A stretch of DNA of 64,000 bases, taken from positions 1 through 64,000 of the forward strand of contig JABARV010000008.1 of assembly GCA_019186965.1 (NCBI GenBank). The letters are read 5' to 3'. Both the position numbers and the translations under genes were made by a program. The notes under the pieces were generated by a model. It saw nothing but the letters and a program-made list of their open reading frames with translations, was not told the DNA's origin and made no database searches. Of the stretch, positions 41,529-50,804 are shown one piece after another (the first letter of the stretch is position 1; every line of letters begins with the position of its first letter). The DNA comes from Turneriella sp. (GTDB lineage: Bacteria; Spirochaetota; Leptospiria; Turneriellales; Turneriellaceae).

Positions 41529-41688
41529 ACTATACGGTCATACAGACCAATAACTTGCCAATGTAAACCTAAAAGAAAAAATAATTTCAAGAATACCTAA
41601 GTGGTGAGAGATCCTAAATGTACAAAAGTTTTTCGTAGCAAGTTGCTATCTAAATACCCACAGCCATTTTTAAAAAAGTTAAAAAAAG

Positions 41689-41715
41689 TTGCCGCAACAG
41701 AAGCTTTATTATACT
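41689..41715 (+). promoter_or_regulatory. Possible promoter of the hsp20 pair
   Basis: TTGCCG at 41689-41694 and TATACT at 41710-41715 with a 15-base spacer. The CIRCE-like operator begins directly after the -10 box, a typical position for HrcA repression. The spacer is shorter than ideal, so this is tentative. Confidence 0.4.
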
Positions 41716-41742
41716 TTAGCAATGTGATTGATAGAGTGCTAC
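41716..41742 (+). promoter_or_regulatory. CIRCE-like HrcA operator
   Basis: TTAGCAATG, nine bases, GAGTGCTAC. The CIRCE consensus is TTAGCACTC-N9-GAGTGCTAA; seven of nine positions match in the left half and eight of nine in the right half, with the exact nine-base spacer. It lies 48 bp upstream of the first hsp20 start. HrcA would repress the two small heat-shock genes under normal conditions and release on heat stress. Confidence 0.75.
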
Positions 41743-41790
41743 CAATCAACAACAATAAGCGCCAGCTTAAAACTGGCTTTTGGAGGGATT

Positions 41791-42228
41791 ATGTTAGTAA
41801 AAGCACACCCATTATTTCGCACCAACGCAGCACAGCTGTGGGGTGATTTTGTAGAGGCGCAAAGTGAGTTTGACCGCCTGTTCCAATGGAACTTCACCAA
41901 TGGCATCACCGGGTACTATCCTCCGGTCAATATCCGCGAAAATGAAGACGCCTACACTGTGGAAGCGCGAGTTCCGGGTTTAACGAAAGACGATATCGCT
42001 GTTGAGCTCGAAGGCAAAAAGCTCACAATCCGTGGCGAGCACAAACGCGAAGAAGTAGAATTTACCCGTGAAGAGCGCGCTACAGGTAAATTTGAACGTA
42101 TCGTAACTTTCAAGAACGTCTTAGCGCCCGAAGGTGTAGAAGCTGAAGTGAAAAACGGTATCTTGACGGTTAAACTGCCAAAAGCCGCTGAAAGCAAGCC
42201 ACGCAAAATAAACGTGCTTGCAAAATAG
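41791..42228 (+). CDS. Hsp20-family small heat-shock protein (first of pair)
   Basis: 145 residues from ATG 41791, preceded by ribosome binding site GGAGGG. The alpha-crystallin domain spans about 40-140: PPVNIRENEDAYTVEARVPG, then DDIAVELEGKKLTIRGEHK and the strand VEAEVKNGILTVKLPK. The C-terminal tail PRKINVLAK carries the I-x-V anchor motif. It is an ATP-independent holdase for unfolding proteins. Placed directly behind a CIRCE-like operator and followed by a second hsp20 gene 23 bp downstream. Confidence 0.93.
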   Translation: MLVKAHPLFRTNAAQLWGDFVEAQSEFDRLFQWNFTNGITGYYPPVNIRENEDAYTVEARVPGLTKDDIAVELEGKKLTIRGEHKREEVEFTREERATGKFERIVTFKNVLAPEGVEAEVKNGILTVKLPKAAESKPRKINVLAK

Positions 42229-42251
42229 AAAAAAACTCTAAGGAGGAATTT

Positions 42252-42635
42252 ATGTTTGGATTACAAAAGAAATCAACACCCGAAGCGGAAGAGCAAACTA
42301 CAGCAGTATTGACTCCCGCGGTGGACATCACCGAAACAGAGGCAGGGTACACAATTATCGCCGACGTTCCGGGAATGGATAAAGAAAATGTCGACGTATC
42401 TTTTGAAAATGGCGTTGTAACTCTCAAAGCGAGCCGTGAATCCAATACGGAAGTCAAAGTGGGGGAAACAATCCATCGCGAATTTAAGCACGCAAGTTAC
42501 GAACGTGCATTTCGTGTCGGCGACGACATTGATTCTGAAAAAATTAGCGCCGAAATTACTAATGGCGTTTTGCGGGTAACTTTGCCTCGTAAAGCATCGA
42601 GCACTAAAAGAACGATTGCTGTTAACGCAAAGTAA
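42252..42635 (+). CDS. Hsp20-family small heat-shock protein (second of pair)
   Basis: 127 residues with a very strong ribosome binding site (AAGGAGG). The alpha-crystallin domain runs from about 20 to 120: PAVDITETEAGYTIIADVPG, NVDVSFENGVVTLKA and ISAEITNGVLRVTLPRKA, ending KRTIAVNAK with the I-x-V motif. It has a shorter N-terminal arm than its upstream neighbour, so the two probably form mixed oligomers. Transcription ends at the strong hairpin at 42645. Confidence 0.93.
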   Translation: MFGLQKKSTPEAEEQTTAVLTPAVDITETEAGYTIIADVPGMDKENVDVSFENGVVTLKASRESNTEVKVGETIHREFKHASYERAFRVGDDIDSEKISAEITNGVLRVTLPRKASSTKRTIAVNAK

Positions 42636-42644
42636 ATGAGCATA

Positions 42645-42676
42645 AAATCCAAGCGCATTCGCGCTTGGATTTTTTA
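42645..42676 (+). terminator. Intrinsic terminator of the hsp20 operon
   Basis: AAATCCAAGCGC (42645-42656), loop ATTC, GCGCTTGGATTT (42661-42672), a perfect 12-bp stem continuing into a T-run. It marks the end of the hsp20 transcript and faces the convergent ispD stop. Confidence 0.92.
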
Positions 42677-43405
42677 TATGCGGCTTAAAACTAAATCTTC
42701 TGGATACGTAATTTTTACGTTTTGCAAGTCCCCTTCAAAGCTCCCTACACGCAAGCCAAACGAAAGCCCTAAAGAACCCTCGTCGGTGTAGTCAATCGAA
42801 AGCCTTCCCAAGGCGCCCGAAGAAGATAGCGCGTCGTCGAACGTAGGGTAATGGAGCAGTTGGGGGGTTTGTACGCGGCGAAGCTCTTGTCGGGGTTCGT
42901 AGCCAATGACGTTTTTTCCATCCAAGCGCACTACCGAATCGACAACAGGAACAACGGGAATAAAAACGGGCATGTCGTTCGACAAATACCCCATGTGCGT
43001 ACTTACGCGCTGCAAAAAATCGGGGGTAAGGTACGGACGGTTTGCGTCGTGTACAACTAAACGTTCTATACCTGCAAAGTGTCGTGCGGCGGTAAGCCCG
43101 TTACAAAAACTCACAAACCGCGAAGCTCCCGCCGCAGCATGACGCATTTTGCGTCCAGGAAAATCTGCTTTAAGCTTTTCGATAATGGGATTTACCATTG
43201 CGCTTCCCATTGTGCTTTTGGGCGAAACAAAAACTGCCGCGTCGATGGGGAGTGCGCCTAAAAGTTTGCGCGCAGTGACCTCGAAAAGAGGGCGCATTGC
43301 ACCCTCGTATTCTACTTCAATAAATTGCTTCGGAACTTTACCTCCGAACCTTTCGCCGCTACCGCCTAAAAGCAGCAACAAGATATTTGCATTACTTTTG
43401 GGCAA
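42674..43405 (-). CDS. ispD: 2-C-methyl-D-erythritol 4-phosphate cytidylyltransferase
   Basis: 243 residues. Nucleotide-binding start [18 protein letters not shown], substrate segment [12 protein letters not shown], then [17 protein letters not shown] and the C-terminal [14 protein letters not shown], all IspD landmarks. It makes CDP-methylerythritol in the MEP isoprenoid pathway. The first 14 bp overlap the end of the PIN/TRAM gene, so the carD - PIN/TRAM - ispD set is one operon. ispF, the frequent partner, is not present. Confidence 0.9.
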   Translation of the reverse strand: MPKSNANILLLLLGGSGERFGGKVPKQFIEVEYEGAMRPLFEVTARKLLGALPIDAAVFVSPKSTMGSAMVNPIIEKLKADFPGRKMRHAAAGASRFVSFCNGLTAARHFAGIERLVVHDANRPYLTPDFLQRVSTHMGYLSNDMPVFIPVVPVVDSVVRLDGKNVIGYEPRQELRRVQTPQLLHYPTFDDALSSSGALGRLSIDYTDEGSLGLSFGLRVGSFEGDLQNVKITYPEDLVLSRI

Positions 43406-44288
43406 GTTTTGTAAACACCATTTTACCGGCGTTGGTTTGGATAACCGACGTGACGTTGATTTTTACTTTTTTGCCAATAAGTTTACCGCCGCCTTCTACA
43501 ACGACCATTGTACCATCTTCGAGGTATGCAATACCTTGGTTTTCATCCTTACCTTCTTTAACAACTTGGAGTTCAAGCTCTTCGCCTGGCAGCACTACCG
43601 GCTTTAGCGCATTCGCCAAATTGTTCATGTTTAAAACACGTACCCCCTGAAGCTCGGCGACCTTGTTTAAATTAAAATCGTTCGTCACAAGAAATCCGCC
43701 TATCTCTTTTGCTAAACGGATAAGTTTTTGATCCACTTCGCGTGTTTCGGTATAGTCCTTATACGAAATTTTAACTTCAAGATCGCTACGCTTTTGCAGT
43801 TGGTTGAGCATGTCGAGTCCGCGCCTTCCCCTGTTACGTTTTATCGCATCGGGAGAATCGGAGATAAGCTGTATTTCGCGCAAGACGAAATTGGGTACAA
43901 GGAAAGGAGGCTCCAAAAAACCTGTCGCCGCAATATCAATAATGCGGCCGTCAATGATAATTGACGTATCCAAAATTTTTGTCTTTGCCTCGTTTACTAT
44001 AGGTGTATCTTTTTCTTTTGTGGATGTCTTATCTTGCCCTGCCGATACAACAGGAGTAATTATGGTTGGCGCCTCTTTTGCTGCCTGTGGCCAAAAAAGG
44101 CCAAAGAGCAGTGCGCTCACCAAGGTGAGTCCAGCGAGTACACCGTATCCGACGGTAACTGGCACATCTTTGAGGTAGGGCGCAAGTGCACCAGCGGCAA
44201 TTATTCCCGCGAGGGCGCCTAAAACATACGCCAGATAATTTTTTGAGACGCCTTGATTCGCCTCTTTTAACAAATGGGAATTCTTCAT
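43392..44288 (-). CDS. PIN/TRAM-domain membrane protein (YacL-like)
   Basis: 298 residues from ATG 44288 with ribosome binding site AAGGAGGG. Two N-terminal membrane helices (about 20-40 and 46-68), a linker rich in Thr/Lys, a PIN nuclease domain (about 105-220; acidic residues in [15 protein letters not shown] and [17 protein letters not shown]) and a C-terminal TRAM domain (about 235-296; [21 protein letters not shown], seen in parts). The YacL-like group is commonly next to ispD. Probably an RNA-acting nuclease at the membrane; substrate unknown. Confidence 0.88.
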   Translation of the reverse strand: MKNSHLLKEANQGVSKNYLAYVLGALAGIIAAGALAPYLKDVPVTVGYGVLAGLTLVSALLFGLFWPQAAKEAPTIITPVVSAGQDKTSTKEKDTPIVNEAKTKILDTSIIIDGRIIDIAATGFLEPPFLVPNFVLREIQLISDSPDAIKRNRGRRGLDMLNQLQKRSDLEVKISYKDYTETREVDQKLIRLAKEIGGFLVTNDFNLNKVAELQGVRVLNMNNLANALKPVVLPGEELELQVVKEGKDENQGIAYLEDGTMVVVEGGGKLIGKKVKINVTSVIQTNAGKMVFTKLAQK

Positions 44289-44337
44289 ATTCCCTCCTTT
44301 TTTAACTAACAAACAGGAGGAAAACTTCGGCCGACGG

Positions 44338-44820
44338 CTACTTCGACAAAATATCGGAGATCATATTACTCGCGTCTTCGACGCTAATGCCTTTCGCGAG
44401 CGCCACTTCGTTAATCATTAGGGAGTATGCTGACTCGTAGAGCTTACGCTCCATTACCGAGAGTTCTTTGTCGCGAGCTCTTTTATAAAGGTTACGACAC
44501 ACTTCGGCTACAGCGTTGATAGAGCCGGATTTTATTTTCGCTAAATTATTTTGGTACCGAATTTTCCAGTCTTCTTCTTGTTCGACGTACTCTTCTTGAA
44601 GAAGTTTAGTAATCTTCGGGATTTGCTTTTTGTCTACGATGTGCCTTAGGCCAATCGTCTCGGCAGTCTCTACAGGTACATACACCCGCATTTTGGTATT
44701 TATAAGCTCTACAGTGTAATACTTTTTCTTCTTTTTACCTAAAATCGTCTTAGTGGCAATTTCTACAATCTTCCCGACGCCATGCATCGGATAAACGACG
44801 TTTTCCTCAATATTGAACAT
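44338..44820 (-). CDS. carD: CarD family transcriptional regulator
   Basis: 160 residues from ATG 44820 ([16 protein letters not shown]); an upstream ATG at 44856 is possible. The CarD/TRCF RNA-polymerase-interacting domain is at about 1-60 ([19 protein letters not shown]), and the helical C-terminal domain has [20 protein letters not shown] and the end [14 protein letters not shown]. CarD binds the polymerase beta subunit and stabilises open promoter complexes, often for ribosomal RNA genes. It heads the operon with the PIN/TRAM gene and ispD. Confidence 0.92.
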   Translation of the reverse strand: MFNIEENVVYPMHGVGKIVEIATKTILGKKKKKYYTVELINTKMRVYVPVETAETIGLRHIVDKKQIPKITKLLQEEYVEQEEDWKIRYQNNLAKIKSGSINAVAEVCRNLYKRARDKELSVMERKLYESAYSLMINEVALAKGISVEDASNMISDILSK

Positions 44821-44916
44821 TCTAACGCTACCCCTTGGTAGCGGCGAATTTTCCATGATTTAAGACGTGTGGTCAATCAAAAAGCAAAGAGTGTGCGGGG
44901 GTCTGAGAGGAGCCTA

Positions 44917-45324
44917 TTATTCTAAAAAAAGCGATTTTTCGTTGGGTGTCGGCAAACGGCATGTTGCTTTTTTGCCAAACCAGCGGTAGCGGTTGCGTGC
45001 GATAAAATCGTAAAGCGCATCACGCAAAAAGCGGGGCAAGAGCCATCCCACACGCAGCATTTGCCATGGCCACGGAAGAAATCCCACAAGTTTTAGTGCG
45101 GCAGTGCTACGCGTAAAAATTTGGCCGTGCATATAAAGCACGATTGAATCGGGGATAGCCTTCTGTGTAAGTAGCGCCGCCGCTGTTTTTCCTGAAAGCG
45201 GAGCAAACCGTAAAAGGCGGCGTTTATCGCGGCGGACTAAAAAATCCACGCTGGCGTTGCAAAGGTTACACACCCCATCAAAAAAAACGATTGGGTTTTC
45301 AGCGGTATTCGCCAACACGTTCAA
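44917..45324 (-). CDS. DCC family thiol-disulfide oxidoreductase-like protein (DUF393)
   Basis: About 135 residues; the start is uncertain (TTG 45324, with other codons close by). The diagnostic DxxCxxC reads FFDGVCNLCNASVDFL (about 14-29), followed by LRFAPLSGKTAAALL and a C-terminal helix pair with LPRFLRDALYDFIARNRYRWFG in separate parts. DCC proteins are small thioredoxin-related cytoplasmic proteins of unclear substrate. It overlaps the end of the exported-protein gene by 26 bp. Confidence 0.88.
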   Translation of the reverse strand: MNVLANTAENPIVFFDGVCNLCNASVDFLVRRDKRRLLRFAPLSGKTAAALLTQKAIPDSIVLYMHGQIFTRSTAALKLVGFLPWPWQMLRVGWLLPRFLRDALYDFIARNRYRWFGKKATCRLPTPNEKSLFLE

Positions 45325-45718
45325 ACGAGTAACCGCGTGCGGTGGGGCGTAAAATCACTCCACGTTTTTTATCGACCCCGATGCGTTCGCCAAAAAAATC
45401 GGTTACCGAATTTTCTTCTAAAAGCGGCATGGGTCGCGGGCCAGCCCATCCGCCCGATGGAGTGAAAACATCGTACTCAAAAAAAACCTGCGTGGCAGGA
45501 GTTAATCCGACTTTGCTCTTGTTAACTTCAACAACAACTGCTTTCACTTTAACGTGGCGGGTGTCGCTCCAAAAACGCCAATCACGCGACACATCCAGGA
45601 TTTTTAGGCGCAAATCTTCAGGGGCGTTTTGCTGCATTTCGCGGTAGTATTTGGGATGGATTTCTGCCCCCAAAGAAACTACCGCCATAAAAAAAAATAA
45701 AGTGGCTACTTTACGCAT
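45299..45718 (-). CDS. Exported protein of unknown function
   Basis: 139 residues from ATG 45718, giving a signal peptide (MRKVATLFFFMAVVSLGA). The mature part has RDWRFWSDTRHVKVKAVVVEV and PSGGWAGPRPMPLL, probably a small beta domain. No family recognised; likely periplasmic. It overlaps the DCC gene, so the two are co-transcribed; a redox-linked envelope role is possible but unsupported. Confidence 0.6.
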   Translation of the reverse strand: MRKVATLFFFMAVVSLGAEIHPKYYREMQQNAPEDLRLKILDVSRDWRFWSDTRHVKVKAVVVEVNKSKVGLTPATQVFFEYDVFTPSGGWAGPRPMPLLEENSVTDFFGERIGVDKKRGVILRPTARGYSFERVGEYR

Positions 45719-45769
45719 AGCGCACAAACCATGATAACATTATTGCCGTCACGCGTTTTTTAAGTAGCG

Positions 45770-45812
45770 TTGGAGCAATTTTTTTACACGCTGCGCGAAG
45801 TTAGCGCATGAG
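45770..45812. repeat. Degenerate copy of the dispersed palindromic repeat family
   Basis: GTTGGAGCAATTTTTTTACACG followed by CTGCGCGAAGTTAGCGCATGAG (cited in parts) combines pieces of the family at 27500-27711: the T-rich core GCAATTTTTTT and an outer-arm-like GCGC...AGTTAGCGC. The match is shorter than at 246-300. It lies between the exported-protein gene and mdh. Confidence 0.4.
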
Positions 45813-45868
45813 GTCCAAAGCAACCCACACAAAACGCACCCACTCCATGGGAACGATTTTACGATTAC

Positions 45869-46912
<1,044 letters not shown>

Positions 46913-47013
46913 TTACGACCCTCCAAACCACATTGTACACTCCCAATTTCTACACTAAGGATTTTTCAAGCTTGCCTCAATTTTTTTTATTTTTAGGCTT
47001 GCAGCCCGCGCAA

Positions 47014-47286
47014 ATGAACCAAAAAAGACTTCTTATGTGGCAAAAAATTAAAACTTATTTCATAGCACATTTCTTTGGGTTTATAATTATGGTAATTGGT
47101 TGGGCACTGAGTATCAACTTTATCGCACTCGATCGCGGTTCTTTTAGGTTTGCCCCAGGCGGGGTAACCGAAAGAAGCCTTTTCCAAACGCCAACTTTTA
47201 TTGGTTTAGGGCTCATTATCATTGGTGCTTATTTTCCAGAAATTTGGATTGCAATTAAAAATCGGAAAAATAAGTCCCAGCCGTAA
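47014..47286 (+). CDS. Small membrane protein with two helices
   Basis: 90 residues from ATG 47014 (or 83 from ATG 47035). Two hydrophobic helices (about 15-36, HFFGFIIMVIGWALSINFIA, and about 58-78, FIGLGLIIIGAYFPEIW) flank a short loop rich in Arg, Gly and Ser; the end is basic (KNRKNKSQP). No family recognised. It lies 23 bp before the CheY-like gene and could be its membrane partner, though that is speculation. Confidence 0.5.
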   Translation: MNQKRLLMWQKIKTYFIAHFFGFIIMVIGWALSINFIALDRGSFRFAPGGVTERSLFQTPTFIGLGLIIIGAYFPEIWIAIKNRKNKSQP

Positions 47287-47309
47287 AATTTTTATATACT
47301 GTAGCCAAT

Positions 47310-47684
47310 ATGTCAGAAAAAAAGAAAATCCTCATTGTTGACGATTCAGGTTATATGCGGCAGGTTATACGCCGCCACTTAGAAGCAAAGGGATTTGAAA
47401 TTGTCGGTGAAGCCTCTGACGGAACACAGGTTGTTGCTATGGCAGAGTCCCTAAAGCCCGATTTAATAACAATGGATTTGTCCATGAAAAGTCTTGGCGG
47501 TATTGAAGCAACGAAGCTTGTCAAGCAAGCAATGCCCGACGCAAAAATAATCGTTGTTTCCGCGCTGGGAGAAAGCCGCTTTATTAAAGAAGCAGTTTCG
47601 GCAGGCGCACACGACTTCATCATCAAACCCTTTACCGAAGAACGCCTGCTTTCCTCCGTGCTGAGTGCGTTAAAAATGAATTAA
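47310..47684 (+). CDS. CheY-like single-domain response regulator
   Basis: 124 residues, receiver domain only. Acidic pair ILIVDDSGYMR (about 11-12), phospho-acceptor Asp in LITMDLSMKSLGG (about 55), the Ser/Thr switch in IIVVSALGE and the Lys in FIIKPF (about 106). The usual MP after the Asp is replaced (MDLSMKS instead of MDxxMPx), which is uncommon. No output domain, so it acts through a partner, possibly the PilZ protein 30 bp downstream. Confidence 0.9.
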   Translation: MSEKKKILIVDDSGYMRQVIRRHLEAKGFEIVGEASDGTQVVAMAESLKPDLITMDLSMKSLGGIEATKLVKQAMPDAKIIVVSALGESRFIKEAVSAGAHDFIIKPFTEERLLSSVLSALKMN

Positions 47685-47714
47685 CAACTACAAACCGTTT
47701 TTAATTACGGTTAT

Positions 47715-48785
47715 GTGAGTAAATTAGCGCTTAGCGATACTCAATTTTTTATCTATGGTGAAAGCGCAATTGTTGCTAATGTGCTAAAAAAATATCTTGT
47801 CGCTCGAAACGCAAAGGTTGTGCCAGTAAAATTTTTTGAAGAAATTCAACTTAACCCAGAAAATCACAATGTTCTCATTGCGCACTACAGTGTTGCAAAA
47901 AATCTTGCAGAGAAACTACAAAGACTTAAAAACAGCTACGACTCTTTTCGTATCCTTTTATTGCACGAATTTATTGATCGTGGAAAAATTTCGCAACCAA
48001 TTCTTTCTGTAACAGACCACCTGCTCGAAAAACCATTTTCCAGAACAAATTTAGAAAAAGCGCTTTCTCAATTCTATTTTCGTCCACTTCTTGGTAAAAA
48101 TATTTTTTCGACAACATGGACAAGCGACACTCTCGCTTCCCCCCTTATAACGTCACTTGGAGCAACAGTGTTCGACTCTTTACCGCAACTTATAAACGAA
48201 AAGCCCAAAATAGAACTGGCTATCTTTTCTCCCCGTGCGCTTGACGAAGACTTTCGTTTAACTCTTAAAACTTTTCGAAAAGAATATGCGGATGTTCCTA
48301 TTTTTATGATTTACGATCCCGAAATACCGGGAGTTCTAAACTCTGCCATTTTAAACGAAGTCGCATATTTACTCCAACAGCCAATCCAACGCAAGGTACT
48401 TCGTTCAAAGCTTCTTGAATATTTCGAGCAACCGCAGCGCGACCGCCGTAAAAATCCACGCAAAAAAGGCATTAGCCAAGTTTGGGTTTCTGCCTACAAC
48501 GCCGAACTAAACGCCCCCGAGCTTTTTGAATCGCCAGTGCTCATCGATATTTCACAAAGCGGTATGTCTTTTGAATCGCATACCGAATACCGTGAAAGAC
48601 AAAAAATGTCGGTGTGGATTGTCGCAGACGAAAATCCCGATAAAATTTTAGACCTACACGCAGAAGTACGCTGGAAACGTAAAGATGAAGGTGGAGGGCA
48701 TTTTAAGTATGGAATCGAATTTACAAAAGAAAACCCAACCGTTTACGATAATTTTGCGCGGATGATCGCAATGCACTTAGGGTAG
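47715..48785 (+). CDS. PilZ-domain protein with receiver-like N-terminal halves
   Basis: 356 residues from GTG 47715. Residues about 1-120 and 125-240 look like two degenerate receiver-type alpha/beta domains (LEKPFSRTNLEKAL recalls the end of a receiver) without the phosphorylatable Asp pattern. The C-terminal PilZ domain (about 245-356) has RRKNPRK for the RxxxR motif and DISQSGMSFES for D/NxSxxG, so cyclic-di-GMP binding is likely. Probably the effector next to the CheY-like protein. Its end overlaps the convergent permease gene by 9 bp. Confidence 0.8.
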   Translation: MSKLALSDTQFFIYGESAIVANVLKKYLVARNAKVVPVKFFEEIQLNPENHNVLIAHYSVAKNLAEKLQRLKNSYDSFRILLLHEFIDRGKISQPILSVTDHLLEKPFSRTNLEKALSQFYFRPLLGKNIFSTTWTSDTLASPLITSLGATVFDSLPQLINEKPKIELAIFSPRALDEDFRLTLKTFRKEYADVPIFMIYDPEIPGVLNSAILNEVAYLLQQPIQRKVLRSKLLEYFEQPQRDRRKNPRKKGISQVWVSAYNAELNAPELFESPVLIDISQSGMSFESHTEYRERQKMSVWIVADENPDKILDLHAEVRWKRKDEGGGHFKYGIEFTKENPTVYDNFARMIAMHLG

Positions 48786-50018
48786 ATCAACAAGTTTTTT
48801 CTTTCTCGACAACACCTTACGCAACATTTGCTGAAACGAAATTTCGTTTAGCCTTCTCAAAGAAAAAATTACCGTAGCTGCCAAAAGCAACATATTCGCT
48901 GCATGCGCGGCAAACCATGGAGGGACAATTGTTCTATCTACACAAACCATTTCTGCAGAAAGAAAAATCGCAAAGTACGCAAAAATAAACACAACCGAAA
49001 CCCCAAGTCCCATCCCTTTGCCGCTGCGGCGGTTAACAATTGCAAGTGGAAATCCCATAAGTACAAAAAGAATTACAGAAATAGAAAGCGCAAGCCGCTT
49101 GTTTATTTCCAAATTTGCTTTCAGCGATAACTTCGCAGCGTCAGGATACGTTTTTGTCGTCTCGAAGCTTTGTACAAGTTCGGGCAATGTAAGCGAGCGC
49201 ATATCGTCAATTTTTTTCATCTCCTTAACTTGTGCTCTTTCTTGGATATTGAGGTCAAGCATGCCGTTTGAAAAATCAATCCGCTGGAACGTACCATCGC
49301 TTAAGGTCGCAAAAAGATAACCTTTGGTAAGGCGCAACGCTTTCATCCAAGATCCTTGAGCGGTAGGTTTAAGCACTTTACGCCCTTCTTGCGCTAAAAT
49401 TAGTTCAGAGAGCCTTCGGATGCCTCCAATCCGCGCAATTTTTCGCACCTGGATATTCTTTAAAGTCTCGCCTTGTCCTACAACATCCTTAATACTTTTT
49501 TCGATATAAATTTTTCGAACAAAATTTTCACTCCTGTCGAGGTTCACGAATTGTCCGGGTTGTATTGCCACAATAGGGTCTGTTGTTAGGATAAACTTAC
49601 GTACGTTTTCCATGTTATCAGCAAAACGCGGCACAACAAAATTAGAAAACCAAATAAGAAAAATACACGCTACAAAAGCAATAAAAAGAAAAGGACGCAA
49701 AATGCGAGGATATGTGATTCCGCCTGCACGAAGAGCGATAATCTCTGAATCGGCGTTTAACGCACCCACCGAAAGGATTGTCGACAAAAGAAAAGCCATT
49801 GGAATGGTGAGTGTAAGTGTCCAACCCAAGGCATACCAACAAAGTTCTAAAATAATCCAAATATCTAAATTTTTTTCCACAGCGTGGCGGATTGTTTCTT
49901 TGAGAAAAAAAATTAGAATAATAAAAGTAAAAAAAACGCATGCAACTGTAAGCGAAGGTAGAAACTGTTTGAGTAAATACCTATCGAGAATATATATGCG
50001 TGGCATTTGGGGGCGCAT
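48777..50018 (-). CDS. LptF/LptG family permease
   Basis: 413 residues from ATG 50018 (an ATG at 50006 gives the more typical start MPRIYILDRYLLKQF). Six membrane helices in the YjgP/YjgQ arrangement: three before and three after a periplasmic beta domain (about 115-295). The turn LNADSEIIALRAGGITYPRIL is the LptF/G cytoplasmic coupling segment. It forms half of the LptBFG exporter that extracts lipopolysaccharide from the inner membrane. Only one of the pair is here. Last gene of the nuo - htrA - coaX run. Confidence 0.9.
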   Translation of the reverse strand: MRPQMPRIYILDRYLLKQFLPSLTVACVFFTFIILIFFLKETIRHAVEKNLDIWIILELCWYALGWTLTLTIPMAFLLSTILSVGALNADSEIIALRAGGITYPRILRPFLFIAFVACIFLIWFSNFVVPRFADNMENVRKFILTTDPIVAIQPGQFVNLDRSENFVRKIYIEKSIKDVVGQGETLKNIQVRKIARIGGIRRLSELILAQEGRKVLKPTAQGSWMKALRLTKGYLFATLSDGTFQRIDFSNGMLDLNIQERAQVKEMKKIDDMRSLTLPELVQSFETTKTYPDAAKLSLKANLEINKRLALSISVILFVLMGFPLAIVNRRSGKGMGLGVSVVFIFAYFAIFLSAEMVCVDRTIVPPWFAAHAANMLLLAATVIFSLRRLNEISFQQMLRKVLSRKKKLVDLP

Positions 50019-50028
50019 AAATATTTAT

Positions 50029-50799
50029 CTACCCAGAGTTTGCATCAAGTGAAAGATAAAGTCCTTTGAGCGTTAAATTTTTATCAACTACATCGAAAAA
50101 ATCGGGGGCAAATTCAAGATTTTCTGAAATGCCGCCTGTTGCGATAAACTTATGTTTTGCACCTTTTTCGGGAAGTTCTTTTTTTATCTCGTGTAAAATT
50201 TCGCGCACCATTCCACGCCAACCTAAATATGCGCCAATTTCAATCGATTCTCCAGTAGATTTTCCCAGCGCGTGTTCCGCACGGCGAAAAGCAATTTGCG
50301 GAAGCTTCGCGGTGCGGCTAAAAAGAGCCTCCAGTGAAGAGGTAATTCCGGGTGCAATTACTCCACCTTGAAAAACACCATCGACAAGTACAGAAAATGT
50401 AATTGCGGTACCAAAATCGATAGTCACACAGTTAGCACCAAAGTAATGCCGCGCAGCTACCATATCCGCAAGGCGGTCTGCGCCTAAAGTTTCGGGGTGT
50501 GGATACGAAAAAGAAAAATTGAGGGATGAATTTGACGAAAGCCATATTGTTTTTTGTACACCCATTTGGGAAACAGCTTCGCTAAGCGCAGAACGCGCCG
50601 CAGGGACAACGGAACAAAGCGCGGCTTGCTTTATACCACCAGGTATCGCCGCTTCTCGTGCCGATGTTGCAAGAAGAATGCGCCATTCATCTGCTGTGCG
50701 TCGCGCATCAGAGGCAAGCCGCACAGTGTGTAAAAGCGCACCGTCTTTCCAAAAACCGACGACGGTGTGCGAATTACCGACATCGATTGTTAGCGCCAT
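50029..50799 (-). CDS. coaX: Type III pantothenate kinase
   Basis: 256 residues. ATP-binding start MALTIDVGNSHTVVGF, substrate segment PETLGADRLADMVAARH, catalytic VTIDFGTAITF and a C-terminal FIATGGISENL strand. It phosphorylates pantothenate, the first step to CoA, using the CoaX-type ASKHA fold that needs a monovalent cation. It follows htrA by 5 bp and precedes the LptF/G-like gene by 10 bp. No birA is adjacent, unlike in many genomes. Confidence 0.93.
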   Translation of the reverse strand: MALTIDVGNSHTVVGFWKDGALLHTVRLASDARRTADEWRILLATSAREAAIPGGIKQAALCSVVPAARSALSEAVSQMGVQKTIWLSSNSSLNFSFSYPHPETLGADRLADMVAARHYFGANCVTIDFGTAITFSVLVDGVFQGGVIAPGITSSLEALFSRTAKLPQIAFRRAEHALGKSTGESIEIGAYLGWRGMVREILHEIKKELPEKGAKHKFIATGGISENLEFAPDFFDVVDKNLTLKGLYLSLDANSG

Positions 50800-50804
50800 T
50801 GAAT

